29,883 nucleotides of DNA from Pseudomonadota bacterium (GTDB taxonomy: Bacteria; Pseudomonadota; Alphaproteobacteria; Rhizobiales; Tepidamorphaceae). The stretch covers positions 1-29,883 of the forward strand of contig JAEWYT010000165.1 in NCBI GenBank assembly GCA_023458595.1, read 5' to 3'. Made by a program: the position numbers and the translations under genes. The notes below the pieces were generated by a model that was not told the DNA's origin, made no database searches, and saw nothing but the letters and a program-made list of their open reading frames with translations. How positions within the stretch are numbered: position 1 is the first letter of the stretch; each line of letters begins with the position of its first letter. This document shows, one piece after another, positions 7,764-15,280 of this stretch.

Positions 7764-8484
7764 CTAGGATGCGAACTCATAAATCCGTATCCATATGCGT
7801 GAGCATGCGACGAGTGTGGCGGCGAGTTCGTTTCTCGCGGTCTTTTCGTAGCGTGTTGCGACTTTTCTGAAGTGCCTGAGTTCGTTGAAGAAGCGCTCGA
7901 CGAGATTGCGCCGACGGTAGATGGAAGGGTCGACCGAGCGCTGCCCCTTGCGGTCGCGCTGGGTTGGGGTATGGCCCCGACTGCCATGGGTCTCGATCAG
8001 GTCGAGAACGGCGCGGGTGGGCCCCAGCAGTGCCGCGACCGCCGCCTTGTCGGATGCCTGGCCGGGCGACAGGCTTATGGGGAGCGGCAGGTCCCGCGCA
8101 TCGACCATGGCGTTGATCTTGGTGCTCGGTCCCCCACGAGAACGACCCAGGGTGTGATCCGCCCCCCTTTTTCGCCGCCGCCTGCTGATGGGCGCGGATG
8201 ATCGACGAGTCGATGAACTGCATGCTGTCGGGCGACGTCTCGGCCAGGGTCTCGAAGACCCGAACCCAGACCCCGGCCTTCGCCCATCCGTTGAACCGGT
8301 TGTAGACCGTCGTGTACGGGCCGTAGCGTTCAGGCAAATCGCGTCAGGGCGAACCGGTCCGAAGCACCCAGAAGATGCCGTTGAGGACCCGACAGTCATC
8401 GACCCGCGCTACGCCGAGCGGCTTGTCGGGCAACAGTGGGCGGATCGGTTCAAACTCGAAGTCCGTCAGCTCAAAACGTGCCAT
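7764..8484 (-). pseudogene. IS5-family transposase pseudogene
   Basis: From ATG 8484 the protein reads MARFELTDFEFEPIRPLLPD, then GIFWVLRTGSP and a TGA at 8344-8346. Relatives read SPWRDLPERYGPYTTVYNRF, so this is Trp TGG to TGA. In the same frame it continues RDLPERYGPYTTVYNRF to QFIDSSIIRAHQQAAAKKGG with the first Asp. At the A5G6 run near 8165-8175 the homology moves to another frame: LGRSRGGPSTKINAMVDARD, and later RRRNLVERFFNELRHFRKVA with the Glu. The stretch with the second catalytic Asp (usually a LADKAYD-like motif) is missing, so there are three independent lesions. The final stop codon TAG is formed by the junction with the TA target repeat. Confidence 0.85.
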
Positions 8485-8557
8485 CCATGCCTCCTTCGAC
8501 GGAGACACTGAATCACAACAAACCTTCAATCGGAATCCCGTTTGTGAGTACACATCC
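7767..8557 (-). mobile_element. IS5-family insertion sequence, inactivated
   Basis: The 791-bp element has imperfect inverted repeats: GGATGCGAACTCATAAATCC at the left and, complemented, GGATGTGTACTCACAAACGG at the right. It is flanked by TA on both sides (7765-7766 and 8558-8559), as for IS5/IS427-type insertions into TA. The transposase on the minus strand is broken. Its left junction C-TA-G supplied the CTAG that the IS701 element later used as a target. Confidence 0.82.
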
Positions 8558-8560
8558 TAG

Positions 8561-9163
8561 CGGCGAAGCCCGACTTTGACTTCAGATCCGGCGAAGACCT
8601 TTGCGACGACTGATCGCATTGCCGTTCGGAACGGAAAACACTGACGGCCGGAACTCATCTTGACCGACATCACCTACATCAGGCCGCTGGAAGGCATTGT
8701 CTATCTGGTCGTCGCTGTCGACCTCTATTCCCGCCACGTGGTCGGCTGGTCGATGCAGAGCCGTCAGACGATGGATGTGATCCTACGGGCATTGCTCATG
8801 GCCGTGTGGAGACGAAAGCCGAAGACCAGGGTGCTGATCCATTCGGACCAAGGTTCGCAGTTCACCAGCATGGACCGGGCGTCTTTCCTCCGGGCCCACG
8901 ATCTGGAACATTCGATGAACCGGCGCGGCAACAGCCACAACAACGCTGTCGCCGAGAGTTTCTTCAACCTGCTCAAGCGGGAGCGGATACGGCGCTGAAC
9001 CTACGGGACCCGAGCCGAGGCACGGCAGGACGTGTTCGACTACATCGAGATGTTCTACAATCCCAAACACAAACACGTGAGGAACGGGATGCTGTCGCCC
9101 GTGCAGTTCGAACAGCAGCAGAAAATGAAAACCGAGGGCGTCTAGAAAAATCGGGGCTATTCA
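8561..9163 (+). mobile_element. 3' remnant of a second IS3-family element (IS3 group)
   Basis: The fragment keeps the last part of orfB and the right terminal repeat. The complement of 9141-9163 reads TGAATAGCCCCGATTTTTCT, close to the known IS3-group terminus. Its 5' part is missing, replaced by the IS5 element boundary at 8558-8560, and no matching left end is present in the window. Confidence 0.75.
8660..9145 (+). pseudogene. IS3-family orfB fragment with nonsense codon
   Basis: The frame has TDITYIRPLEGIVYLVVAVD (first Asp), RVLIHSDQGSQFTSMDRASF (second Asp) and NSHNNAVAESFFNLLKRERI (Glu). A TGA at 8996-8998 interrupts it; relatives have Arg or Lys there (RRxTYxTRxEARQDVFDYIE), so CGA to TGA is likely. 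Homology continues in frame to YIEMFYNPKHKHVRNGMLSP and ends at TAG 9143-9145. There is no proper start; the frame opens at TTG 8660 and an in-frame stop lies just upstream. Traces of the preceding part (KTFATTD) can be seen near 8610. Confidence 0.8.
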
Positions 9164-9366
9164 ATCGGCCTTGAGCCCCTGCTGCTTCGGTCGGGCGGGG
9201 GGCGGCATTTCCCTGTCGCAACGGATCAAGCGACGAAGACAAATTCTCGCGAGCCTGATCGCACTGGTGCGGATGCAGAGCGGAAGAGCACTCATTCTCG
9301 GCACATTGGCGGTCAAGACTAGTGAAGCTGCGGCCAAGACGAGTGTACCCTTGTCGAGTTCGAACG
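9164..9366. other. non-coding stretch before the membrane/HlyD gene pair
   Basis: About 200 bases between the IS3 right end and ATG 9367. I see no gene, RNA or clear promoter here. It must hold the promoter for the 9367-11987 gene group if that group has its own. Confidence 0.4.
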
Positions 9367-9855
9367 ATGGATAGCACCCATCTTCTCGCCAACCAGCATC
9401 TGCCGTGGTTCATCAAGGCGCCCGGCCAGACCGACACACTTATGGTGGCAATGGGCGTATTCGTCGTGCTCGCCGTCGTCGGGATCGGCGTCTTCTATTT
9501 CAAACTCCACGCTCTACCCGAGCAGATGGCTCACCGCGGCCAGAAGATCCAGTACGAGATCGTTGCGGTCCTCGCACTGTTGGCGTTGTTCACTCATAAT
9601 CATTTCTTTTGGGTTGCTGCCCTTCTCTTGGCCTTCGTTCCGCTGCCGGACTTCGGTTCGCCGCTAATTTCGATGGCGCAGTCGCTCCAGCGAATAGCCG
9701 ATCGCTTGCCGCCCCCCGAGGCGGACGCGCGGGCGGATGCACCAGCTGAGCAGATCCAGGTGCGGTCGTCCGACGACTTTCGGACCGAAGCGGCATTGGT
9801 TCGCGACGAGTCGAACATTGTCGCCGTTCCGTCCACCGAGCGGCCGAAGGACTGA
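9367..9855 (+). CDS. small inner-membrane protein paired with HlyD-like adaptor
   Basis: This 162-residue protein has two hydrophobic segments (about residues 25-44, MVAMGVFVVLAVVGIGVFYF, and 60-85 spanning LLALFTHNHFFWVAALLLAF) and a hydrophilic C-terminal tail rich in Asp, Glu, Ala and Arg that is probably cytoplasmic. The gene ends four bases before the start of the HlyD-like gene, so the two are almost certainly cotranscribed. Pairs of a short membrane protein and a membrane-fusion protein also occur as YibI/YibH and YiaW/YiaV in enterobacteria. This is a similar arrangement, and I cannot show homology. ATG 9367 gives a sensible N-terminus; an ATG at 9322 would add a basic leader. Confidence 0.65.
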   Translation: MDSTHLLANQHLPWFIKAPGQTDTLMVAMGVFVVLAVVGIGVFYFKLHALPEQMAHRGQKIQYEIVAVLALLALFTHNHFFWVAALLLAFVPLPDFGSPLISMAQSLQRIADRLPPPEADARADAPAEQIQVRSSDDFRTEAALVRDESNIVAVPSTERPKD

Positions 9856-9858
9856 GTC

Positions 9859-11088
9859 ATGCTCGAGCTGCTGCTGTGTTCCTCGGTGACGATCCTGCCG
9901 GACTTCCTCTATCGCCGGTTCGTGCAGGGAAAGCGCGTCGGCCGCGAGATCAATCTGTTCTCGGTCTGGTATGAGCTGCGGTGGGGCATAACGCTCTGCC
10001 TGATCCTGACCGTGAGCCTGATAACGACGATCTTCTACTTCCATCCTTCGACCAACTCCGCCACGGCAGTGTTCAGAACCGTAACCATCCTGCCCGAGAC
10101 GAACGGGCGCGTGGCCGCGACGCATGTGGAAATCAATCAGAGGGTCAGAGAGGGAGACCCGCTCTTCGAGCTGGACAGTACGCAACAAAAAGCGGCCGTC
10201 GAGACCGCCCGGCGGCAGATCGCCGAAATCGACGCGGCGATGGTGGTCGCCCGGTCGCGGCTGGCCGAGGCCGAAGGTCGGATCGTCCAGGCGAGAGGTG
10301 CCCTGCAACAGGCGCAGGACGAGTACTCCACGAGGGCCGAACTGCAGCAGCGCAATCCGGGAACCGTTGCCCAGCGCGAGGTCGACAGGGCCCGCGTGGC
10401 CGTCGATACCGAACAGGGTCTGCTGGACGGCGCTATCGCCAGCCGTGACGCCGTCAACGCACAGATCGAATTCGAACTGCCGGCTCAGAAAGCAAGCGCC
10501 GAAGCGGCACTGGAAGAGGCGCAGGTGGCCCTCGGCAAGACGCGCGTCGTCGCCGGCACCGACGGGATCGTACAGCAGTTTGCATTGAGGCCCGGCGACG
10601 TGGTGAACCCAATGCTCAGGCCCGCCGGTATCTTAGTCCCGGACCGCAGGGTCACCGGGCTCGTGGCCGGCTTCGGGCAGATCGAGTCACAGATCATGAA
10701 GGTCGGCATGATCGGCGAGGTCGCCTGCATCTCCATGCCGTGGCTGATCGTGCCCGTGGTGGTGACCGAGGTTCAGGACGTCATCGCGGCAGGCCAGATC
10801 AGACCGACCGACCAACTGGTCGACGTGCAGCAGTTCGCGCGGCCAGGAACGATCACGGTGATCATGGAGCCGCTCTATCCCGGATCGCTCGACGCCTTGC
10901 CACAGGGCGGCAGCTGCATAGCGAACGCCTATACGAGCAACTACGCCGAACTGCACTCAGAGGATATCGGAGCGCTGCGCGCCTTCGTCCTGCATGCGAT
11001 CGACGCTACCGGACTCATACACGCTGCGATCCTGCGGATACAGGCACTCTTGCTGCCCGTGCAGACTTTGGTGTTCGGCGGACACTGA
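9859..11088 (+). CDS. HlyD-family membrane-fusion (periplasmic adaptor) protein
   Basis: The 409-residue protein has one N-terminal transmembrane segment (about residues 40-62, GITLCLILTVSLITTIFYF). A lipoyl-like half motif follows (NGRVAATHVEINQRVREGDP), then a long alpha-helical hairpin of roughly 110 residues rich in Ala, Glu, Arg and Gln (residues 105-215), and then the second lipoyl half with GTDGIVQQFALRPGDVV. The C-terminal beta domain ends in a more hydrophobic tail. This is the plan of adaptors that bridge an inner-membrane pump to an outer-membrane channel. No ABC, RND or MFS pump gene is adjacent, so its partner is unknown; the small membrane protein just upstream is the best candidate. 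Confidence 0.85.
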   Translation: MLELLLCSSVTILPDFLYRRFVQGKRVGREINLFSVWYELRWGITLCLILTVSLITTIFYFHPSTNSATAVFRTVTILPETNGRVAATHVEINQRVREGDPLFELDSTQQKAAVETARRQIAEIDAAMVVARSRLAEAEGRIVQARGALQQAQDEYSTRAELQQRNPGTVAQREVDRARVAVDTEQGLLDGAIASRDAVNAQIEFELPAQKASAEAALEEAQVALGKTRVVAGTDGIVQQFALRPGDVVNPMLRPAGILVPDRRVTGLVAGFGQIESQIMKVGMIGEVACISMPWLIVPVVVTEVQDVIAAGQIRPTDQLVDVQQFARPGTITVIMEPLYPGSLDALPQGGSCIANAYTSNYAELHSEDIGALRAFVLHAIDATGLIHAAILRIQALLLPVQTLVFGGH

Positions 11089-11153
11089 TTCCGAATTCTG
11101 GAGGCGCCGCGGATCCGAGCTAGCAAGGCGGCGGCGTACGAGGGACGCAAGTG

Positions 11154-11987
11154 ATGAACAGCAAAGTCGAGAAGGCAGAGAAGAGCGCGAAGGCAGACAA
11201 GATCGGGATGACCGAGCGTCTAAAACGCAAGGAGTACGAGAAGCTCCTTTCCGACCTGCACGTGGAACTCGTCAAGCTTCAGGAGTGGGTGAAGGCGACG
11301 GGCGCAAAGATCTGCATCGTGTTCGAGGGGCGGGACGGCGCCGGCAAGGGCGGCGTCATCAAGGCGATTATGGAGCGCGTCAGTCCCCGCACTTTCCGCG
11401 TCGTGGCTCTGCCGCCGCCGACCGAGCGCGAGAAATCGCAAATGTTCCTGCAGCGCTACGTGCCGTACTTCCCTGCCGCCGGGGAGATCGTGATCTTCGA
11501 CCGCAGCTGGTACAACCGCGCCGGCATTGAGCGGGTCATGGGCTACTGCAGCGACGCAGAGGCGAAGAAATTCCTGGCCGGCGCGCCGTTCGTCGAGAGG
11601 GCGATGGTTGAGTCCGGAATCATCCTGATCAAGTACTGGCTCGAGGTCACTCCGGAGGAGCAGACGCACCGCATCAGCGAGCGCATCACCGACCTGCGGA
11701 AGATTTGGAAGCTGTCGCCGATGGACGTGAAGTCCTACAGCCGGTGGTACGACTACTCCAAGGCGCGCGACGAGATGTTCGCGGCGACCGATACTGCCTG
11801 GGCGCCATGGCACGTCGCCTTCTCCGACGACAAGCGACGCACGAGACTCAACATCATCCACCACTTCCTGTCGACGATTCCCTACCGAGAGGTGTCGCGG
11901 GAGAAGGTCAAGCTGCCGAAACGGCAGAAGCCGAAGGGGTACAAGGAAGCCGATTTCGCCCGCAACGTCGTGCCGCAGAAGTACTGA
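11154..11987 (+). CDS. ppk2: polyphosphate kinase 2 (PPK2)
   Basis: PPK2 enzymes move phosphate between inorganic polyphosphate and nucleotides, most often making NTP from NDP. The 277-residue product is a single PPK2 domain. It shows the Walker A loop FEGRDGAGKGGVIKAI (about residues 58-73), the Walker B region EIVIFDRSWYNRAGIERVMG (about 115-134), and the lid and C-terminal blocks ITDLRKIWKLSPMDVKSYSRWYDY split over residues 180-205, and APWHVAFSDDKRRTRLNII. The N-terminus is Lys-rich. ATG 11154 follows GAGGG at a nine-base spacing; GTG 11151 is also possible. It lies 65 bp after the HlyD-like gene. Whether it prefers ADP, GDP or AMP cannot be read from the sequence. Confidence 0.93.
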   Translation: MNSKVEKAEKSAKADKIGMTERLKRKEYEKLLSDLHVELVKLQEWVKATGAKICIVFEGRDGAGKGGVIKAIMERVSPRTFRVVALPPPTEREKSQMFLQRYVPYFPAAGEIVIFDRSWYNRAGIERVMGYCSDAEAKKFLAGAPFVERAMVESGIILIKYWLEVTPEEQTHRISERITDLRKIWKLSPMDVKSYSRWYDYSKARDEMFAATDTAWAPWHVAFSDDKRRTRLNIIHHFLSTIPYREVSREKVKLPKRQKPKGYKEADFARNVVPQKY

Positions 11988-12007
11988 GCCGGTGCGCCGG
12001 CCTGGTT

Positions 12008-12040
12008 TGACCTGGACGCCGCGCAGCGTGGTCCAGGTCA
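12008..12040. terminator. hairpin between converging ppk2 and atpC
   Basis: TGACCTGGAC (12008-12017) and GTCCAGGTCA (12031-12040) are perfect 10-bp complementary arms around a 13-base loop, placed in the 62-bp gap between two converging genes. The position suits a bidirectional terminator. There is no clear T-tract on either side, so it may act by another route or be a processing site. Confidence 0.5.
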
Positions 12041-12049
12041 TCCCTCGAC

Positions 12050-12451
12050 CTAGTATGTGCGCGACAGCTTGATCTGCTCCAACCGGAGGATCAGTGAGCG
12101 TGTGCTGGTTCGTTCGGTCTCGTCAGTGGAGGTCTCGATCGCGGCGTGCAGCCGCACGATCTCCTCGTCGATGTGCTGCTGGCCAAGTTCCTCTTCCATG
12201 ACGGCCATTTCGGCGAGGAGGGTCACGGCGTCTTCCACGATTTCGGCGAACGCGCGGCTGACGAAGAATCTGAAAGTGCCGCCATCGGCGTCGACGGCCT
12301 CAACCATGCCCGGGTTTACTAGGGTCACGAGCCGCTCGTGCCCCGGTAGGACTGTCATGTCCCCTTCCGCCCCCGGCAGTGCGATCGACTGTATGTCGCC
12401 GTCGAACAGGATCTGCTGCGGGCTGATGAGTTCGAGCCGGAACGTTGCCAC
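12050..12451 (-). CDS. atpC: F1 ATP synthase epsilon subunit, stand-alone copy
   Basis: Epsilon is the small subunit of the F1 central stalk and restrains ATP hydrolysis through its C-terminal helices. The 133-residue product has the N-terminal beta-sandwich (FRLELISPQQILFDGDIQSI, ALPGAEGDMTVLPGHERLVT, FFVSRAFAEIVEDAVTLLAE) and a C-terminal helical part from about residue 88. I chose GTG 12451 because AAGGA lies eight bases upstream and the family N-terminus follows; upstream in-frame codons are Arg-rich and unlikely. No other ATP synthase subunit gene (atpD, atpA, atpG) is nearby, so this is a copy detached from the main operon. It lies 75 bp after an unknown gene on the same strand and converges on ppk2. 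Confidence 0.85.
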   Translation of the reverse strand: MATFRLELISPQQILFDGDIQSIALPGAEGDMTVLPGHERLVTLVNPGMVEAVDADGGTFRFFVSRAFAEIVEDAVTLLAEMAVMEEELGQQHIDEEIVRLHAAIETSTDETERTSTRSLILRLEQIKLSRTY

Positions 12452-12525
12452 GGACGCATTCCTTATGTTCAGCCGACGGTCGCCTCGGTCGGGGCGCGTC
12501 GCGGCGCCGTGCAGGCGAGCGCCCG

Positions 12526-13038
12526 CTAGCGGGCGGCGTCGCCCCACTCAAGGAAGAACCCGACGTCGCCCGGCATTCCCCCGGGCCAGTCGACGATCAT
12601 CGCCTTGAGCCGGTAACCCGCCGGCTGCAGCCGGTCGCGCCATAGCTCGTAGGCTTGCCGCGGCCTGCCGACGAGCGTATCCGGCCAGCCGGCGAGGCCA
12701 TTGTTGATCTTGCGGCCCGCATCGCTGCACAACGCGCTCGGAAAGCGCATCACCAGGAGTTCGGTGTCGCCTCGCGCGGCGGCCGTGCGCACCTTGTACA
12801 AAAGTGTCTTGGCGATCTCATGCACCCGCTCGTCCGTGAGATCGATGGGTTGGGCGAGTGTCTTTATCAGCTCTTCCTTCGCTTTCGAGGCCCTTTGCAT
12901 CGCATCGACGTCCTTGGACGCCTTGGCCATCGCCGTCTTGGTCATGTAGGCGCGCAGGTCGTCGGCCGACATGAATGTCTCGTCGCCTAGTTCATGTGCT
13001 TCCGAATGCTGTACGGACCTTTCGTTCGACGATGTCAT
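12526..13038 (-). CDS. conserved hypothetical protein upstream of atpC
   Basis: This 170-residue soluble protein has no signal peptide or membrane segment. The first 65 residues are polar and charged (MTSSNERSVQHSEAHELGDE, then a helical Lys/Ala-rich part). The second part, from IDLTDERVHEIAKTLLYKVR, is a compact domain with ELLVMRFPSALCSDAGRKIN, WPDTLVGRPRQAYELWRDRL and a C-terminal GGMPGDVGFFLEWG. I do not recognise a family. The start at ATG 13038 follows GGAGGA at about ten bases, a strong site. Together with the downstream atpC it forms a two-gene unit divergent from the zeta gene, which hints at a link to energy stress, but that is inference from position only. Confidence 0.75.
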   Translation of the reverse strand: MTSSNERSVQHSEAHELGDETFMSADDLRAYMTKTAMAKASKDVDAMQRASKAKEELIKTLAQPIDLTDERVHEIAKTLLYKVRTAAARGDTELLVMRFPSALCSDAGRKINNGLAGWPDTLVGRPRQAYELWRDRLQPAGYRLKAMIVDWPGGMPGDVGFFLEWGDAAR

Positions 13039-13348
13039 GAGTAGCGACTCCTCCGTATTCTGATGTGGCAAACTACTAAACGCGGCTTCTATGGTCGGGA
13101 CCGTCCGACCGAGGATAGTATCCTGTGCAGTCTGCAGGATCGGAATCCGTTTTTTGCCGTTCGGGCGGAGAACATCGGCTTTCGGATCCTGGCGCGTTGC
13201 GGTGTCGAGCCGGCAACGGATTCTGCCGGGTCGCGACCGTGGCGCTTGATCCGTTGGGACATCGCACCCGGCAGCCCTGTCGCATTGGATCAATGCGGGG
13301 GTGGGCTGCGGGCGTATCCTTCAAAAAGCCTCTGCGCAGGAGTATCCC
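13039..13348. promoter_or_regulatory. divergent intergenic region with several palindromes
   Basis: This 310-bp gap separates the atpC unit (minus) from the zeta gene (plus) and must hold both promoters. Dyads visible are GGTCGG/CCGACC (13093-13110), GGATA-G-TATCC (13113-13123) and CGCATTG-GAT-CAATGCG (13281-13297). The last one is a perfect 7-3-7 palindrome about 50 bases before the zeta start. I do not see convincing -35/-10 pairs or an FNR consensus. Confidence 0.5.
13281..13297. promoter_or_regulatory. candidate operator palindrome upstream of zeta gene
   Basis: CGCATTGGATCAATGCG is a perfect inverted repeat with 7-bp arms and a 3-base centre, 51 bases before ATG 13349. Its size and position fit a binding site for a dimeric regulator. 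It is not a canonical FNR/CRP site (TTGAT-N4-ATCAA), though the core has similar bases. I found no second copy in the window. Confidence 0.35.
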
Positions 13349-13675
13349 ATGACGATTTTCGAGGATCGGGAACGGGCTTTCGAGAAGAGGTTCGTTCGTG
13401 ACGAGGAAACGCGATTCCGCGCTCTGGCCTTGCGCAACAGGATGCTCGGCCAATGGGCGGCCGAGCAGCTCGGCCTTACCGGCGCGGCGGCAGACGACTA
13501 TGTCGGTGAAATCACGAGCAAGGTCGCGGATGCGGCCGGCGACGAAGTCGTCGCTGTGAAGGTGCGGCACGATCTTGCCGCACGAGGGTTGAGCGTCTCG
13601 GAGCAGCAGATTCGGCATCGGATGAGCGAATTGCTCAACGAGGCGATCGTCCAAATTAGGTCGAGCGGTCCGTAG
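13349..13675 (+). CDS. DUF1476 protein, F1-ATPase inhibitor subunit zeta
   Basis: The 108-residue protein matches the alphaproteobacterial zeta subunit along its whole length: MTIFEDRERAFEKRFVRDEE, then RFRALALRNRMLGQWAAEQL, GLTGAAADDYVGEI, and the C-terminal helices ending RHRMSELLNEAIVQI. In Paracoccus denitrificans, zeta binds F1 and blocks ATP hydrolysis, its N-terminal residues entering the catalytic interface like mitochondrial IF1. The conserved start FxDRERAFExxF is kept. ATG 13349 has AGGAG at about seven bases. It is encoded next to, and divergent from, a stand-alone epsilon gene. Zeta is usually a single gene away from the atp operon, so this may be the only copy or a paralogue. 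Confidence 0.88.
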   Translation: MTIFEDRERAFEKRFVRDEETRFRALALRNRMLGQWAAEQLGLTGAAADDYVGEITSKVADAAGDEVVAVKVRHDLAARGLSVSEQQIRHRMSELLNEAIVQIRSSGP

Positions 13676-13767
13676 CATGTTCGCCACACCGGACCGCCGG
13701 GATGCGTGACGGAGGCTCTCGCCTGGGCCCGCAAACGTGGAGGCCGGGCTTTCGTTCGAGTTGCAAA

Positions 13768-14064
13768 ATGCCCGCGATGAAAGTGGTCCGCCTGTCCCCG
13801 GAGGCGCGCGGTACCCTGATGGCCCTACGGACGCTCCGGGTCATAACGCATTTCGAGAACACGACTGCGGAGGAATTGGTTGCGGCGGGGCTTGCCGAAC
13901 GCTTCGGACGTCAGCTCGCCATAACGGCCATCGGTCAGTCGGCGGCCGTCGCCTTTCCGGCCAGTTCCGCGAAATCAATCGCGAAGCGTCAAGGATACCC
14001 GCCGCGCATGGCTGAAGCTGCCGCGATTGAAAAAACGCAGCTACCGGCGCCTGAAGCATGTTAA
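13768..14064 (+). CDS. small hypothetical protein
   Basis: This frame of 98 residues begins MPAMKVVRLSPEARGTLMAL. Residues about 5-60 look like a compact alpha/beta unit with a pattern (EELVAAGLAERFGRQLAITA) that loosely recalls the wing of a winged-helix protein; the C-terminal 30 residues are Ala- and Pro-rich. I do not recognise a family. Start choice between ATG 13768 and ATG 13777 is open, and no strong ribosome site is visible. It follows the zeta gene by 92 bp on the same strand. It could be a chance frame, but composition supports a real gene. Confidence 0.45.
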   Translation: MPAMKVVRLSPEARGTLMALRTLRVITHFENTTAEELVAAGLAERFGRQLAITAIGQSAAVAFPASSAKSIAKRQGYPPRMAEAAAIEKTQLPAPEAC

Positions 14065-14118
14065 TCTTGATAGCTGACTTAATAATAAACATCACAATAG
14101 GGGTGGAGTTAGGGGAGA

Positions 14119-15261
14119 ATGCCTAACAACGGTTCGCTGGGCAGGGCGAAAACCGGCAAACGACATTTATTGCGCACCCGCGATGCCAGGGCTGGCCCCA
14201 AGACTCCGATCCGCCCGGGGTTGATGCACCTGGGGGTCGTGCGACAGGTCTGGTACGTGCTGCGCGATCTGGGGGCGGACCCCGATCGGGCAATCTCCGG
14301 ATCGGGTCTCGATCCTTCCCTGTTCGAAGACGGAAACAACCTGGTTTCCTTCGGTTCCGTCGGTCAGTTGCTGGTTGACGTCGTACGGCAGACGGGATGC
14401 GGTCACTTCGGAATGCTGGTCGGCGCTCGGGCCGATGCCGGATCGCTCGGCCTCGTGGGAGCGGTTATGCGGCACTCGGCCACGGTCGGCGCCGCGCTCG
14501 CCGCACTGGAAGCGCACCTGGGCATCCAGAACCGAGGTGCCGTGCCGTATCTCGAGGTGTCCGGCGACCTCGCCGTGTTCTACTTTCTGCCATACGAGCG
14601 CGGAATGGTCGGCGCCGGCCTCTATACCGAGGGCGGCGTCGCAACCACCGTGAGCGTATTGAGGGACCTCGTCGGAACCGACTGGGCGCCGCTCGAGGTG
14701 CTGCTGCCGCGCGACGCGCCACCACGGCTCGAGCCCTATTGGGGCTTCTTCCGGGCGCCTGTCCGGTTCGATCAGGAGGTTGCCGCGCTGGTGTTTCCCG
14801 CGGCGTTCCTTGAGAAGGATATCCCGGGTGCCGATCCGGACGTGCTGCGCGACCTGATGATCCAGGTGCGTTTCCTTGAAGAGGTGTCCGACCAGAGCGT
14901 ATCCGACCGCCTGCGCCGGTTGATCCGCACGCAGCTCGTCAATGCCAGTTGTTCGGTCGACAGTATCGCCCACAGTCTCGATCTGAATCGGCGCACGCTG
15001 AACCGGCGTCTCAAGGCGGAAGGGACGACCGTGCGCCGGGTGATGGCGGAGGTTCGGTTCGAGGTCGCCCGGCAACTGATTTCCGATACTAGTCTCGAGC
15101 TCTCGGCGGTTGCCGCGGCGCTCGATTTCTCCGAACCGGCCGCCTTCAACCACGCGTTCAGAAGATGGGCCGGTTGCACGCCCTCCGAATGGCGTCGCCT
15201 GTGCGTGGGACGCGAAACGGAAAACGCATGTCCGGGCGAAGCCGGAGAGTCCGGCAAATAG
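14119..15261 (+). CDS. AraC-family transcriptional regulator (OruR/ArgR-like architecture)
   Basis: The 380-residue protein has a large N-terminal ligand-sensing region of the Arabinose_bd type used by OruR and similar regulators (about residues 38-235, including GSLGLVGAVMRHSATVGAAL and YLEVSGDLAVFYFLPYERG). A C-terminal double HTH follows (about 270-365: CSVDSIAHSLDLNRRTLNRR, RFEVARQLISDTSLELSAVA, FSEPAAFNHAFRRWAGCTPS). This second helix pair is the AraC signature. The start at ATG 14119 has AGGGGAG very close upstream; ATG 14224 is an alternative. The 54 bp before the gene are AT-rich, unlike the surroundings, and probably hold the promoter. It ends 19 bp before sulP. Regulators of this type act on amino-acid genes in several bacteria, so the arginine cluster downstream is a possible target. 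Confidence 0.9.
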   Translation: MPNNGSLGRAKTGKRHLLRTRDARAGPKTPIRPGLMHLGVVRQVWYVLRDLGADPDRAISGSGLDPSLFEDGNNLVSFGSVGQLLVDVVRQTGCGHFGMLVGARADAGSLGLVGAVMRHSATVGAALAALEAHLGIQNRGAVPYLEVSGDLAVFYFLPYERGMVGAGLYTEGGVATTVSVLRDLVGTDWAPLEVLLPRDAPPRLEPYWGFFRAPVRFDQEVAALVFPAAFLEKDIPGADPDVLRDLMIQVRFLEEVSDQSVSDRLRRLIRTQLVNASCSVDSIAHSLDLNRRTLNRRLKAEGTTVRRVMAEVRFEVARQLISDTSLELSAVAAALDFSEPAAFNHAFRRWAGCTPSEWRRLCVGRETENACPGEAGESGK

Positions 15262-15280
15262 CGCGAGCCGGGATCGGCCG

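Noticed and set aside
3615..9163. Attachment-site duplication of the tRNA-Lys 3' end
   Set aside because: I looked for the T-arm and acceptor sequence (CCCTGCGGGCTCACCA) further along the window and found no second copy.
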